64,000 nucleotides of DNA, from NCBI GenBank assembly GCA_001874335.1, contig MPDE01000004.1:62001-126000 (forward strand), given 5' to 3'. This stretch comes from Bacteroidetes bacterium MedPE-SWsnd-G2 (GTDB lineage Bacteria; Bacteroidota; Bacteroidia; Flavobacteriales; Flavobacteriaceae). Below are positions 17,019 to 26,426 of the stretch, piece by piece; the first letter of the stretch is position 1; each line of letters starts with the position of its first letter. The notes beneath the pieces are model-generated. The model searched no databases, was not told the DNA's origin, and saw only the letters and a list, made by a program, of their open reading frames with translations. A program made the position numbers and the translations under genes.

Positions 17019-19018
17019 GCTTTTAAATGCTCTAATTTTTCTTTGTATTTAGATATTTCATCCCTAAACTTAGCCGCTTGCAAAAAGTCTAATTCCTTGG
17101 CAGCAGCTTCCATCAGTTTTCGCTGATCTCTTATTTTTTGTTCTAACTGCCCCTTTGTTAAATATTCGCTTTCTGGCTCAGCTGCTTTCTGCGCCTCTAA
17201 TTCGTAGCTATAAGTACTTACCGAGTTTTTTGTAAGCGCACTATCCAAACTTTTATTTAAGGCCTTAGGCTTGATATTATGAGCTGTATTATACGCTATC
17301 TGTTTTTCTCTTCTATAATTAGTCTGGTCAATGGTTTTTTGCATGCTGTTTGTGATTTTGTCAGCATACATTATAGCCTTACCATTTAAGTTTCTCGCTG
17401 CTCGACCTACAGTTTGTGTCAAGGAACGTTCAGACCGTAAAAAACCTTCTTTATCTGCATCTAAAATGGCGACTAAAGAAACTTCTGGTAAATCTAAACC
17501 TTCACGTAATAAGTTAACGCCAACTAATACATCAAATAGGCCTTTACGTAAATCTTGCATAATTTCAACACGTTCTAAGGTGTCAACATCACTATGAATA
17601 TAACGGCATCTAATCTGGATGCGATCTAAGTATTTGGTAAGTTCTTCAGCCATTCTTTTGGTTAAAGTCGTTACCAAGGTTCTCTCGTCTTTATCAACCC
17701 TATTCTGAATTTCTTCAATTAAATCATCAATCTGATTTAAACTTGGTCTAACTTCAATGATAGGATCCAATAATCCAGTTGGTCTAATGACTTGTTCAAC
17801 GTAAATCCCATCAGATTTTTGCAATTCATAATCTGCAGGGGTTGCACTCACATAAATAACCTGATTTTGCAAGGCTTCAAATTCTTCAAATTTAAGTGGT
17901 CTATTATCCATTGCAGCCGGAAGTCTAAATCCGTATTCTACAAGGTTTTCCTTTCTGCTTCTATCACCGCCATACATGGCATGAACCTGAGAAATGGTAA
18001 CGTGACTTTCATCTACAACCATTAAAAAATCTTCTGGAAAATAATCGAGCAAACAGAATGGTCTTGACCCTGGTTGTCTGCCATCTAAATATCTGGAGTA
18101 ATTTTCAATACCAGAACAATAACCTAACTCTCTTATCATTTCTAAATCGAATTCGGTACGTTCCTTTAAGCGTTTTGCTTCGAGGTGTTTCCCAATTTCT
18201 TTAAAATAATCATATTGTTTCATCAAATCATCTTGAATGGATTTAATGGCATTTTGTAAAACATCTGGTGATGTTACAAACATGTTTGCTGGATAGATGT
18301 TTAATCGGTCGTAGGTTTCAATAATCTCGTTGGTTTGAATATTGAAATGTTCTATATCTTCAATTTCATCACCAAAAAAGTGAATTCTAAAGGCATTATC
18401 AGCGTAACTCGGAAACACATCAACAGTATCTCCTTTGATCCTAAAATTTCCATGTTTGAATTCTGCTTCTGTTCTGGAGTATAAACTTTGAACCAATTGA
18501 TGTAAAAATTTAGTACGAGAAATAACTTGATCTCGTTCAATAGTAATTACATTTTTTTGAAACTCTACAGGATTACCAATACCGTATAAACAAGATACCG
18601 AAGCAACAACAAGCACATCTCTTCGCCCGGATAGGAGAGAAGAAGTTGTGCTTAATCGCATTTTTTCTATCTCTTCATTGATTGATAAATCCTTTTCTAT
18701 ATACGTGCCAGAAACCGGAATATAGGCTTCGGGTTGATAATAGTCATAATAGGACACAAAATACTCTACAGCATTTTCAGGGAAAAATTGTTTGAATTCA
18801 GAATATAATTGAGCTGCTAAGGTTTTATTATGTGCTAATACTAAAGTTGGGCGCTGTACTTCTTTGATTACATTGGCAACCGTAAAGGTCTTACCAGAAC
18901 CAGTAACACCTAGCAAGGTTTGGTATTTCTCATTTGTTTCTAATCCTTGACTTAGTTTTTTAATAGCCTGTGGTTGATCTCCTGTAGGATCAAATTCTGA
19001 TTCAATTTTAAAATGCAT
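17015..19018 (-). CDS. uvrB: Excinuclease ABC subunit B
   Basis: A 667-residue UvrB, the DNA-damage-verifying helicase of nucleotide excision repair. Walker A is LGVTGSGKTFTVANV (residues about 37-51). The beta-hairpin region with YYDYYQPEAYIP follows. Helicase motifs include VVDESHVT (DEAD-like), YVSATPADYE and QTVGRAARN. The C-terminal UVR motif that contacts UvrC is seen as LDFLQAAKFRDEISKYKEKL. Length and motif order are standard. The gene has a strong promoter of its own (19023-19052) lying in the 3' end of the upstream T9SS gene, with the -7 box only 4 bases from the ATG. Confidence 0.98.
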   Translation of the reverse strand: MHFKIESEFDPTGDQPQAIKKLSQGLETNEKYQTLLGVTGSGKTFTVANVIKEVQRPTLVLAHNKTLAAQLYSEFKQFFPENAVEYFVSYYDYYQPEAYIPVSGTYIEKDLSINEEIEKMRLSTTSSLLSGRRDVLVVASVSCLYGIGNPVEFQKNVITIERDQVISRTKFLHQLVQSLYSRTEAEFKHGNFRIKGDTVDVFPSYADNAFRIHFFGDEIEDIEHFNIQTNEIIETYDRLNIYPANMFVTSPDVLQNAIKSIQDDLMKQYDYFKEIGKHLEAKRLKERTEFDLEMIRELGYCSGIENYSRYLDGRQPGSRPFCLLDYFPEDFLMVVDESHVTISQVHAMYGGDRSRKENLVEYGFRLPAAMDNRPLKFEEFEALQNQVIYVSATPADYELQKSDGIYVEQVIRPTGLLDPIIEVRPSLNQIDDLIEEIQNRVDKDERTLVTTLTKRMAEELTKYLDRIQIRCRYIHSDVDTLERVEIMQDLRKGLFDVLVGVNLLREGLDLPEVSLVAILDADKEGFLRSERSLTQTVGRAARNLNGKAIMYADKITNSMQKTIDQTNYRREKQIAYNTAHNIKPKALNKSLDSALTKNSVSTYSYELEAQKAAEPESEYLTKGQLEQKIRDQRKLMEAAAKELDFLQAAKFRDEISKYKEKLEHLKA

Positions 19019-19022
19019 ACTA

Positions 19023-19052
19023 CAAATTTAACCTATTGTTTTACCTAACCAA
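19023..19052 (-). promoter_or_regulatory. uvrB promoter, predicted leaderless
   Basis: On the minus strand TTG (19050-19052), a 19-base spacer and TAAATTTG (19023-19030) match the Bacteroidota consensus. Only TAGT separates the box from the uvrB ATG, so transcription would begin at or next to the start codon. Its upstream half lies inside the last codons of the T9SS cargo gene at 19041-21365. Confidence 0.75.
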
Positions 19053-21365
19053 AGCAAAATGACCGCGGTAAATAATTTGGTCGTTACTATAAACAACAAA
19101 CCAATAATCATCTGAAGGTAACAAATTGCCATTTAATGTCCCGTTCCAACCAACATCGTTATATGATAAGTTGGTTATGAGTTTTCCGTACCTGTTAAAT
19201 ATTTTGACGGTTAATTCTGAATTAAACTCAGCATTCACTCCTTTTAGTTGCCATAACTCATTATAATTATCGCCATTTGGTGTAAAGAATTTGGGATACC
19301 CCACAATAGCAAACTCCATTGACGCAGTGTTGCAGTTAAATTCATCTTTAACATAAACGGTATGAAACCCTGAATCTAAATTGTAAAAATTTGGGTCTGA
19401 TTGATAAGAGCCATTTATGTCGTCAATGGCGTATTGAAACGGTCCGTTACCTAAAGTTTCAACCAATATGGAGTTTGGTGTATCTAAATATGTAATTCCA
19501 GATATAACTGGAGCATCTGCAGGTATTACAGTGATATTTCTTTGGGAGCTACATCCGTTAGGATCTGTAATGATAACCGTGTAAACTCCAGGTTCATTTA
19601 TATCGATAAATGAAGTATCTACTTCTGTATCTTGATTATTGAAAAGCCAATTGTAATAATAATTGTTGGGTAAATCATTGAGGACTCCTCCATATAATCT
19701 AATGGTATCTGGATATAAATTATTGCAATAAATGGTTGATGAATCACCACTGTTTTGCGGTGTGTACAAAACTTTTAAATCTACTTCATTTATTCCCAAA
19801 CAACTGCCATCTTCTTGAATCCTAACAAAAATAGTTTGTAGAAAAGGAGAGACGTTTAAGTAATTGTTGGGTAGTTGGTTTTCCTCAAAAATGGCATCAT
19901 TTTCTGTAAGGTAGTAATTAACTTCGGCTGTTTCCGGGATTTCAGCTTCAATACTTTCTTCAATAAGTTGAAGATTGAAAGTGACAAATCCATCGACGGT
20001 TTCATCGTCACAAATTTCTAATGCTGGAATGAAAATATTTGTATTTGAAGTCTCTAAACGCACTGATGCAGTACTTGCACATCCTTGATTATTTATTATC
20101 CGAGCATAAACCAATTGATTTGGAGTTGTATTGCCAAAATTGTTTGGATTTTCTAATGGGTTTGTATTATTAATTGCATCTGTTTCAGTAAGGAAAAAAT
20201 TGCCAACAATTAAGTTGCTGTCATTTATAGTAAGTTGATTTTCGGCATCATACAAATCATAAAATGACAGTCCATCATTATTGGAATCGCAATTGGAAAG
20301 ATTGGCATCTTGTACTAGAGGTGTTTCAGAATATTCGATAGCAATACTTCCGTAAGAAATACAATCGTTGTCTAATGTGATTTCAACTTCATAAAGCCCT
20401 GGTGATTCAACATTATAAATAGGAGATGTGACGTCTGGCAGAAGTACACCATCTTTCTTCCAAAGATAAGAGGTAGCCTGATTCTCGGTAGCATCTAACC
20501 ACAGATTTTCGCCTTCACATAACGCGTTATTTAATCCTAATAAACGGTCAGGTCCCATATCTGTAGTTAGTTCAAAACTCCCGGCTTCAAGAAAAACTGC
20601 CGAGTCATATCTGTAATTCTGTTCGTCAGCTATTACTAATTTCACATGATAGGTGTTATTAGGAATGACATTTGCAGTTGCGGTAAGAATGGCGGTTTGG
20701 CCATTAAAATTAATGGGCCAAGTGGTTGGATTATAGCTTCCAAAATAAGCTTCATTTTGGGCTGCACATCCATTGGGAATTTCGGGGTGAACTGTTGTTG
20801 CTTTTACCGGTGTATCTGTATTCGGAACCAAAGCAATGTTAAGGAATTCTTGTTCATTAACTGGCCTGATAAGAAATCCAAATAAATCTGAATAGTTGCA
20901 AGAATTAGGATTATTCGCTTGATATTCTTCTGAAGCGAAAATGTATCTGAAACTTACTTGTGATGCTACGGCAGTAAAATTAAATTCTAAAATAGTAGCA
21001 TTTAATGTGTTTGGTTCATTTAAAACTTCTTCTAAATCGGCGTCTCCTCCCCAATTAGGTGCATCATCATCGCTTAACGTTGAATTTGGTCCTGCAACAT
21101 TTTGCATACGTCCCGTGGTTAAAACGAGGCCTTCATCAAACGGAAAACCCGAGCCATTAGCATTGAAGTAACCATAACTTTCATCAGAGCCACCGAAGTC
21201 ACCTCCAACTACGTTTGTGACTTGAATATTTGAAATACAGTCGCTGTCAATTAATATGTCTTCAATTAATTGCTGGGGCGTATAGGTTTGAATGTCTGTT
21301 GTAATGTTTTGAGAAAAACCTAAAAGGCTAAAACATAAACATAAATACAAAAAACAATTTCTCAT
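19041..21365 (-). CDS. T9SS type B cargo, choice-of-anchor L head, 2 CDxDxDG modules (774 aa)
   Basis: An exported surface protein. A signal peptide (MRNCFLYLCLCFSLLGFSQ) is followed by a choice-of-anchor L domain (about 25-265; markers GLVLTTGRMQNVAGPNSTL, FRYIFASEEYQANNPNSC and HVKLVIADEQNYRYDSAVFLE), an Ig-like domain (about 270-345), two CDxDxDG modules (about 355-540), another Ig-like domain ending GVYTVIITDPNGC, a pre-CTD beta domain (SGFHTVYVKDEFNC) and the T9SS type B sorting domain (KFFTPNGDNYNELW to YRGHFALVR). It is the last and shortest of the three anchor-L proteins of the cluster. Probably displayed or released at the cell surface; the ligand is unknown. Confidence 0.92.
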   Translation of the reverse strand: MRNCFLYLCLCFSLLGFSQNITTDIQTYTPQQLIEDILIDSDCISNIQVTNVVGGDFGGSDESYGYFNANGSGFPFDEGLVLTTGRMQNVAGPNSTLSDDDAPNWGGDADLEEVLNEPNTLNATILEFNFTAVASQVSFRYIFASEEYQANNPNSCNYSDLFGFLIRPVNEQEFLNIALVPNTDTPVKATTVHPEIPNGCAAQNEAYFGSYNPTTWPINFNGQTAILTATANVIPNNTYHVKLVIADEQNYRYDSAVFLEAGSFELTTDMGPDRLLGLNNALCEGENLWLDATENQATSYLWKKDGVLLPDVTSPIYNVESPGLYEVEITLDNDCISYGSIAIEYSETPLVQDANLSNCDSNNDGLSFYDLYDAENQLTINDSNLIVGNFFLTETDAINNTNPLENPNNFGNTTPNQLVYARIINNQGCASTASVRLETSNTNIFIPALEICDDETVDGFVTFNLQLIEESIEAEIPETAEVNYYLTENDAIFEENQLPNNYLNVSPFLQTIFVRIQEDGSCLGINEVDLKVLYTPQNSGDSSTIYCNNLYPDTIRLYGGVLNDLPNNYYYNWLFNNQDTEVDTSFIDINEPGVYTVIITDPNGCSSQRNITVIPADAPVISGITYLDTPNSILVETLGNGPFQYAIDDINGSYQSDPNFYNLDSGFHTVYVKDEFNCNTASMEFAIVGYPKFFTPNGDNYNELWQLKGVNAEFNSELTVKIFNRYGKLITNLSYNDVGWNGTLNGNLLPSDDYWFVVYSNDQIIYRGHFALVR
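19730..20292 (-). repeat. Two copies of the about 95-aa CDxDxDG module
   Basis: Modules start at CDSNNDG and CDDETVDG. Each has the core pattern of the cluster: FxL after the acidic loop, a YxLTExDA-type segment, then VRI or ARI and a second Cys (GCAST, SCLGI). Confidence 0.85.
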
Positions 21366-21387
21366 AGAGTCACAAATTATTGGGACG

Positions 21388-21395
21388 CAAAGATA
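21388..21395 (-). promoter_or_regulatory. Candidate -7 box upstream of the 774-aa T9SS gene
   Basis: TATCTTTG on the minus strand fits TAnnTTTG, 22 bases before the ATG. No clear TTG is found at the proper distance, so support is partial. Confidence 0.4.
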
Positions 21396-21415
21396 CTAAT
21401 ATTAAGGAGGTTAAA

Positions 21416-21437
21416 AGTAAAAGGTATACCTTTTACT
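21416..21437 (-). terminator. 22-bp perfect palindrome after the 1611-aa T9SS gene
   Basis: A perfect palindrome with arms AGTAAAAGG and CCTTTTACT around TATA, 2 bases after the stop of the upstream gene. On the minus strand it is followed by TTTTAACC. As RNA it would be a 9-bp stem with a 4-base loop, consistent with a terminator; as DNA it could equally be a dimeric regulator site placed between two cargo genes. Confidence 0.5.
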
Positions 21438-21439
21438 AA

Positions 21440-24400
21440 TTATAACCTTAAAGAAAAATGGCCTCTAACTTCAAAATTAATATCTCCCTTTCGCACATTG
21501 GCTAAGAACCAATAATCGGCAGCAGGCATTTGATATCCATTATACTTGCCATCCCAACCTTGAGAGGTAGAGGTTAAAAAAGCTAATTGCTTACCATACC
21601 TATCAAAAATATAAATGTGAGTTCCTGGTAAGGTTTCTACACCGGTGATGTGCCAAGTATCAAAATGCCCATCGTTGTTTGGCGTCATGAATTTTGGAGC
21701 ATCAATAACCACAATCTCTTTTGAAACCTCATTGCAGCCGTTTAAATCAATGACCGTAATGGTGTGGTAACCTAATGAAACATTATAAAAGAAGTTGGAT
21801 TCTTGAGGGGCAAAATCATCTAATTGATACAAGTAATTTCCAATACCACTTACTTCAACAGTAATATTATTTGGGTCTGAAAAATCTATTGTTTCTGTGA
21901 ATTCGATTATTGCTTGTTCCGATTCGGTAACATTAAAAAATTGAGTAGACTCACAGCCATTAACGGTTGTGACAGATACATAGTAGGTTCCTATTTCGGT
22001 AATCTCAATGGTTGGAGATATTGCTCCTGTTGACCATTGGTAGGTGTCTTCGTCATTAAAAGTATATGCACTAACCGTAAGGGGTAAATCGTCCAAACAC
22101 ACAACTTGATCTGAAATATTTATCAAGGCAAGTGGATGAAGAGTTATTGAAAAATTTGAAATTGAAAAACAGCCACTCGCTAAGTTTTCTACTCGAGCAA
22201 ATATTTGATCTCCATCTGCAGCGCTGTAAAACTCATCTAAGACATTTATGTTGTTTGCTGCATCTGATTCCGAAACATAGTAAGAAACTTGAAATTGAGA
22301 GCTTATTTGGGATCCTAAAATTTGAGAATTTTGTTGGGTCAAATCAATCTCCAATGTTCCATCATAATCATCGTCACAAAACTCCAAGTTATCGGCAGTA
22401 TTGGCCGTAGGAACAGGGTTTACAATAATATCAAAAGGATAAACAATAAAACAATGCGTTGTTGTGTATTCTACTCTGGCATATAATGTTTCTATTTCAG
22501 ATGAAATTTGATGATTGGTATCCAATGAATTTTCTTCAGAATAAGCATCTAAAAATGTACTGTAATACGAGAAATCTATATTAATATCTGTGTCAGATAT
22601 CAAATTGTTTATTTGAGTTAAATCGTAATTATCAATATCATCTTCACAGGCAATAATGGATTCAAACGCGTTAATAGGCGGAGGTAAGTTTACAACTAAC
22701 TCTAATGGTAAAGACAAAAAACAATTGGTTATAGTATTGTTTACCTTGATGTAAATGGTTTGCGGATTAGAAATATTGGTATAAATTTCTGGGTCATTTA
22801 TGGCGTTAGTTTCATTTTCTAAATCTAACATCGATTCGTAGTAGGTGACTTGAATATCATTATTTCTAACATCCAAAATTTCGACTTCAATATTGGTCAA
22901 ATCAAAATATTGAAATCCATCATAATCGGTATCACAAGTAACCAATTGAGTGGCATTATTTACAACAGGTAATTGAATAACATTGAGTTCGAAACTGGTA
23001 ATGTATTTGCAAATATTACCAGTGTCAACTTTTACAAATATTTGTTGAGGATTTACCGTGTTGGTATGTGTTAATTCTAATTGGTTTGTCCCTGCCTCAG
23101 CGTCTTCAATAGTGGTGTAGTAGGTGATTTCGGAATTTTGATTTATACCTTCAGAAATTTCTAAAGTCTTTTCATTTAAATCAAAAGTCGCTACACCATC
23201 ATTAGAAATGTCATCACAAACAAACCAATCTGTAGGTTCGTTATATAGCGGGTAAACACCAGTTTGAATCGTAAATGAATCTAAAGTATAGCAATTTGGA
23301 TCCGTGAAATTTTGAACACGAACGTAAATAATTTGCGGATTACTTAAATTGTCATAATTATTGTTTTTATCGATGGCATTGATGTTGCCAACGGCATCCG
23401 TAAGAGATTCAAAATACAAGACTTCCTTCCCCGATTGTCCGTTTAAAATTTCCTCATCTTTGGTGTTGAACAAAAACTGACCTTCAGTGACAGCAATATC
23501 TGCACAATAGGTGTATTCTTCAATAGGTTGAATTTCCGGAATCGAATTAATGATGATGTCAAACTCTACAATAGAATAACATCCGGTAAGGTTACTATCA
23601 ATTCTGATATAGAACTGATTGGTATCCACTTCAAAAGCGGTTGGCGAATTAATAGGGTTTGAAAGTTGCTCAGCATTGTCTTCTGTTCTGAAATATGACA
23701 GTGTCAAATTCTCAGTGCTATCTAAAATTTCAGGCACCTTTGAAGTTAAATCTATAGTGAAGTTTGTCACTGAAGCGGGCTCACATATGAAAAATGGTTC
23801 TGGAGCGTTATAACTTGGCGCCGGTATAATATTAATGTCAAAAGGTTGTATATAACTGCACTCATTTGCGTTGTCACCAATTTTAATGTACAGTGTTAGT
23901 GGATTTGAAAAATTATCGAAATCACTATCTAAGGCATTGAAGCCGAACTCCGCCGATTCTAAAGTGTAGTAATAGTTAATTGAAAAATTAGGATCATCAA
24001 TTACCATAAAATCCTGAAGCCAGTCAAAGCTAATGTTAACAAATCCATTTTGATCATCATCGCAATAATCTATGGAGCTTGGCACATCAAATTCTGTTAC
24101 GGGATCCATTATCAAATCTATTTCTGCGGTCTCAACACAATCAGGACTCGTGATTGTTAAATAAAGTGTTTTTGGGTTTTCGGTAGAAACGTAGGGTTCG
24201 AAAATATCTAAGGCATTAGTTTCGTTTGTGCGATCTTCTTCGGTTTCGTAAAAATCAATTATTAAGTCAGGTACATCTGCCATAATAACAACACTAATCA
24301 GACTTAAATTGAATTCTTGAATGGTATCGTTGTCAATATCACATTCTGTGAAATCTCTAATTTCTGTACCAGTGAGAAGGAGGTTGGTATGAAGTTCTAT

Positions 24401-26275
24401 AGCCTCTGTGGTAAAACATCCCGTTTCATTATTCACTATTCTAATATGAACTATTTGTTCATTGCCAACTGTATTGGCAAAATTTGTATCATCAGAAATA
24501 GCGTTTTCACCAGAAGAGGCATCTCCTGCAGTAGGGTGGAAGGTGATGGTAACCTCATCAAGGTTTCCTGTGTAAACGTCTTCAATTATTGTAGTTAAAT
24601 CAAATTCTGCAAAACCGTCATAATCGTAGTCACAGGCATCTATATAAAATGGCCCTTCTTCTATGCCTGGAGCTCCAACAACATTAAAATCTAAATAGGT
24701 TGTGCTGATACAGCCTGTTTCTGGGTTTACAACTCTTATATAAAGTTGGTCATTTGGACTATTAACCACATAATTATCATCCATTGGATTTACTCCTGAA
24801 CCAGCATCTTCGGGCGTGGTATGATAAGTGACTTCAAAAGTTTCCTCACCTTGTGTAACAAACTCGTTATTATCACTTAATATCACTTCAATTTCATCAC
24901 CGTTTAATACAGCTTCACAATCTAAGGGCACAATGGGCGCATAGATAAAAGGCAACGGATTAACCACAAGATTGAACGAATTAAATAGAAGGCAACCCGT
25001 TACTGTGTCCTCTATTCTAACATGTATGGTTTGGTTGTTGAAAAGGTTTTCGATATTATTTGTTATCGCGTTATTGTTATTTTGGGCATCCCAACTTGAA
25101 AAATGATAGGATACTTCATAATTGTTTCCAGCTACAGAAGCTAATACTTCATCGGTCATTGTATCCAAATCAAATATTTCTTGACCATCGTTACTCACGT
25201 CATCACAAAGTTGGTAATCGGCTATTGGTTCTGGCGGTGCAGTAGAATTTAAATCGATATTTATGTCATCTTCGATGACGCAAAATCCCTCTCCTAAAGG
25301 GATTTCAATTTGAATTCGATAATTTCCTGAGGCATTAACGGTTAAGTCTGGTTGAGAGTGATCAGCGATTACCTCATCATTATAATACCAAGAGTAATTT
25401 GCTGCAGAATTAAAAATGTCTCCATTTAAATAAACAGTATCAGAACAGGTTATAATGTCTTCACCCAAATCTACATTTGGAGAAAAACTACTCCCTTCAA
25501 TAAATACTGCTGAATCGTAATTTCTATCCGTTTGATCTGCTATAATTAACTTAATGTGGTAAGAGACATTTGGTTGAATACTCGCAGATGCGGTTAATAC
25601 TTTAGTTCTCCCATTATAATTGGTGTCACCTAAATTGTAGCCTTCAAAATATTCTTCATTCTCACTTTCACAGAATCCGACTATTGCTTCGTGAATTGTA
25701 TTTGTATTTACCGGGATGTTTGTTCCTGGAATAATTGCAATATTACTATAAGGTTCTGAGCTAGCAGTTGGTTTAATCAGAAAGGCAAAACCATCGGAAT
25801 AATCACAGGGAAAATTGGCAAAATACTCTTCAGAGGCCAAAATGTAATTAAACTGTATTTCATTGGCGATGGAAATAAAATCAAATTCAATTGAAGTCGC
25901 ATTTAAAGTCCCTGATATATCCAGGGCAGATTCTAAATCGGGATCGGTTGCCCAAGAGTCGTCACCTTCATTTAAAATTTCTGTATTTACGGCATTTCCT
26001 CCGGAACTTGCGCTTCCAGTAGATAGTATTATGCCGTTGTCAAATGGAAAATCTGAATTCTCTTTATTAAAAAACGCATAACTGCCTAGACCAATTTCTG
26101 AACCATTGATTTGGCTCATTATATTAGAGATTTCTACGCAATCACTGCCTAAGGCGTTTTGTATTAGTTCTTCAACAGAATTGGCAGTATTGGTGCTAAT
26201 TTGTTGAGAAACAGCACTTATACTAAAGCATAGCAAAACAAGGCAATACAAATATTTACTTGTAAGTCTTAGCAT
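21440..26275 (-). CDS. Giant T9SS type B cargo, choice-of-anchor L head, 11 CDxDxDG modules (1611 aa)
   Basis: The start is placed at ATG 26275 (MLRLTSKYLYCLVLLCFSI), which begins the signal peptide; a TTG six codons upstream is less likely. Order: signal peptide; choice-of-anchor L domain (about 30-275; NGIILSTGSASSGGNAVNT, FNYILASEEYFANFPC, YHIKLIIADQTDRNYDSAV); Ig-like domain; eleven modules of 90-97 residues (about 350-1385); Ig-like domain ending GTYYVSVTTVNGC; pre-CTD domain; T9SS type B sorting domain (KFMTPNNDGHFDTWHITGV to EVRGHFSLRL). A Cys opens each module and a second Cys sits about 65-70 residues later, so intra-module disulfides are possible. It is a full-length paralogue of the upstream 1607-aa gene. 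Probable role: long surface fibre or adhesin. Confidence 0.92.
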   Translation of the reverse strand: MLRLTSKYLYCLVLLCFSISAVSQQISTNTANSVEELIQNALGSDCVEISNIMSQINGSEIGLGSYAFFNKENSDFPFDNGIILSTGSASSGGNAVNTEILNEGDDSWATDPDLESALDISGTLNATSIEFDFISIANEIQFNYILASEEYFANFPCDYSDGFAFLIKPTASSEPYSNIAIIPGTNIPVNTNTIHEAIVGFCESENEEYFEGYNLGDTNYNGRTKVLTASASIQPNVSYHIKLIIADQTDRNYDSAVFIEGSSFSPNVDLGEDIITCSDTVYLNGDIFNSAANYSWYYNDEVIADHSQPDLTVNASGNYRIQIEIPLGEGFCVIEDDINIDLNSTAPPEPIADYQLCDDVSNDGQEIFDLDTMTDEVLASVAGNNYEVSYHFSSWDAQNNNNAITNNIENLFNNQTIHVRIEDTVTGCLLFNSFNLVVNPLPFIYAPIVPLDCEAVLNGDEIEVILSDNNEFVTQGEETFEVTYHTTPEDAGSGVNPMDDNYVVNSPNDQLYIRVVNPETGCISTTYLDFNVVGAPGIEEGPFYIDACDYDYDGFAEFDLTTIIEDVYTGNLDEVTITFHPTAGDASSGENAISDDTNFANTVGNEQIVHIRIVNNETGCFTTEAIELHTNLLLTGTEIRDFTECDIDNDTIQEFNLSLISVVIMADVPDLIIDFYETEEDRTNETNALDIFEPYVSTENPKTLYLTITSPDCVETAEIDLIMDPVTEFDVPSSIDYCDDDQNGFVNISFDWLQDFMVIDDPNFSINYYYTLESAEFGFNALDSDFDNFSNPLTLYIKIGDNANECSYIQPFDINIIPAPSYNAPEPFFICEPASVTNFTIDLTSKVPEILDSTENLTLSYFRTEDNAEQLSNPINSPTAFEVDTNQFYIRIDSNLTGCYSIVEFDIIINSIPEIQPIEEYTYCADIAVTEGQFLFNTKDEEILNGQSGKEVLYFESLTDAVGNINAIDKNNNYDNLSNPQIIYVRVQNFTDPNCYTLDSFTIQTGVYPLYNEPTDWFVCDDISNDGVATFDLNEKTLEISEGINQNSEITYYTTIEDAEAGTNQLELTHTNTVNPQQIFVKVDTGNICKYITSFELNVIQLPVVNNATQLVTCDTDYDGFQYFDLTNIEVEILDVRNNDIQVTYYESMLDLENETNAINDPEIYTNISNPQTIYIKVNNTITNCFLSLPLELVVNLPPPINAFESIIACEDDIDNYDLTQINNLISDTDINIDFSYYSTFLDAYSEENSLDTNHQISSEIETLYARVEYTTTHCFIVYPFDIIVNPVPTANTADNLEFCDDDYDGTLEIDLTQQNSQILGSQISSQFQVSYYVSESDAANNINVLDEFYSAADGDQIFARVENLASGCFSISNFSITLHPLALINISDQVVCLDDLPLTVSAYTFNDEDTYQWSTGAISPTIEITEIGTYYVSVTTVNGCESTQFFNVTESEQAIIEFTETIDFSDPNNITVEVSGIGNYLYQLDDFAPQESNFFYNVSLGYHTITVIDLNGCNEVSKEIVVIDAPKFMTPNNDGHFDTWHITGVETLPGTHIYIFDRYGKQLAFLTSTSQGWDGKYNGYQMPAADYWFLANVRKGDINFEVRGHFSLRL
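22105..25208 (-). repeat. Array of 11 CDxDxDG modules in the 1611-aa cargo
   Basis: Module heads in order include CDDVSNDG, CEAVLNGD, CDYDYDG, CDIDND, CDDDQNG, CEPASVTN, CADIAVTEG, CDDISNDG, CDTDYDG, CEDDIDN and CDDDYDG. Modules 2, 6 and 7 have lost most acidic loop residues. Between modules the linker usually ends in a Pro-rich strand (VNPLP, INSIP). Confidence 0.88.
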
Positions 26276-26426
26276 GATGGGATCAAATAACAATTTTTTT
26301 AACAGAGCTACCTCTGCTTTTTTTGGAAGTATAAGTTATGAAAAAATTGCCTTACATGTACTAATCTCCGATAATATGCATAATCTGCTGATTAATTGAT
26401 TGTTAAGTTTGAAATTAGAATTGTAT

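Noticed and set aside
26276-26426. CAGAG-CTAC-CTCTG hairpin with T-run (26303-26325) as terminator of the 1607-aa gene
   Set aside because: The T-run is on the plus strand, while both flanking genes read on the minus strand, so it does not fit as a terminator for them; it may be a leader structure of the 1611-aa gene.
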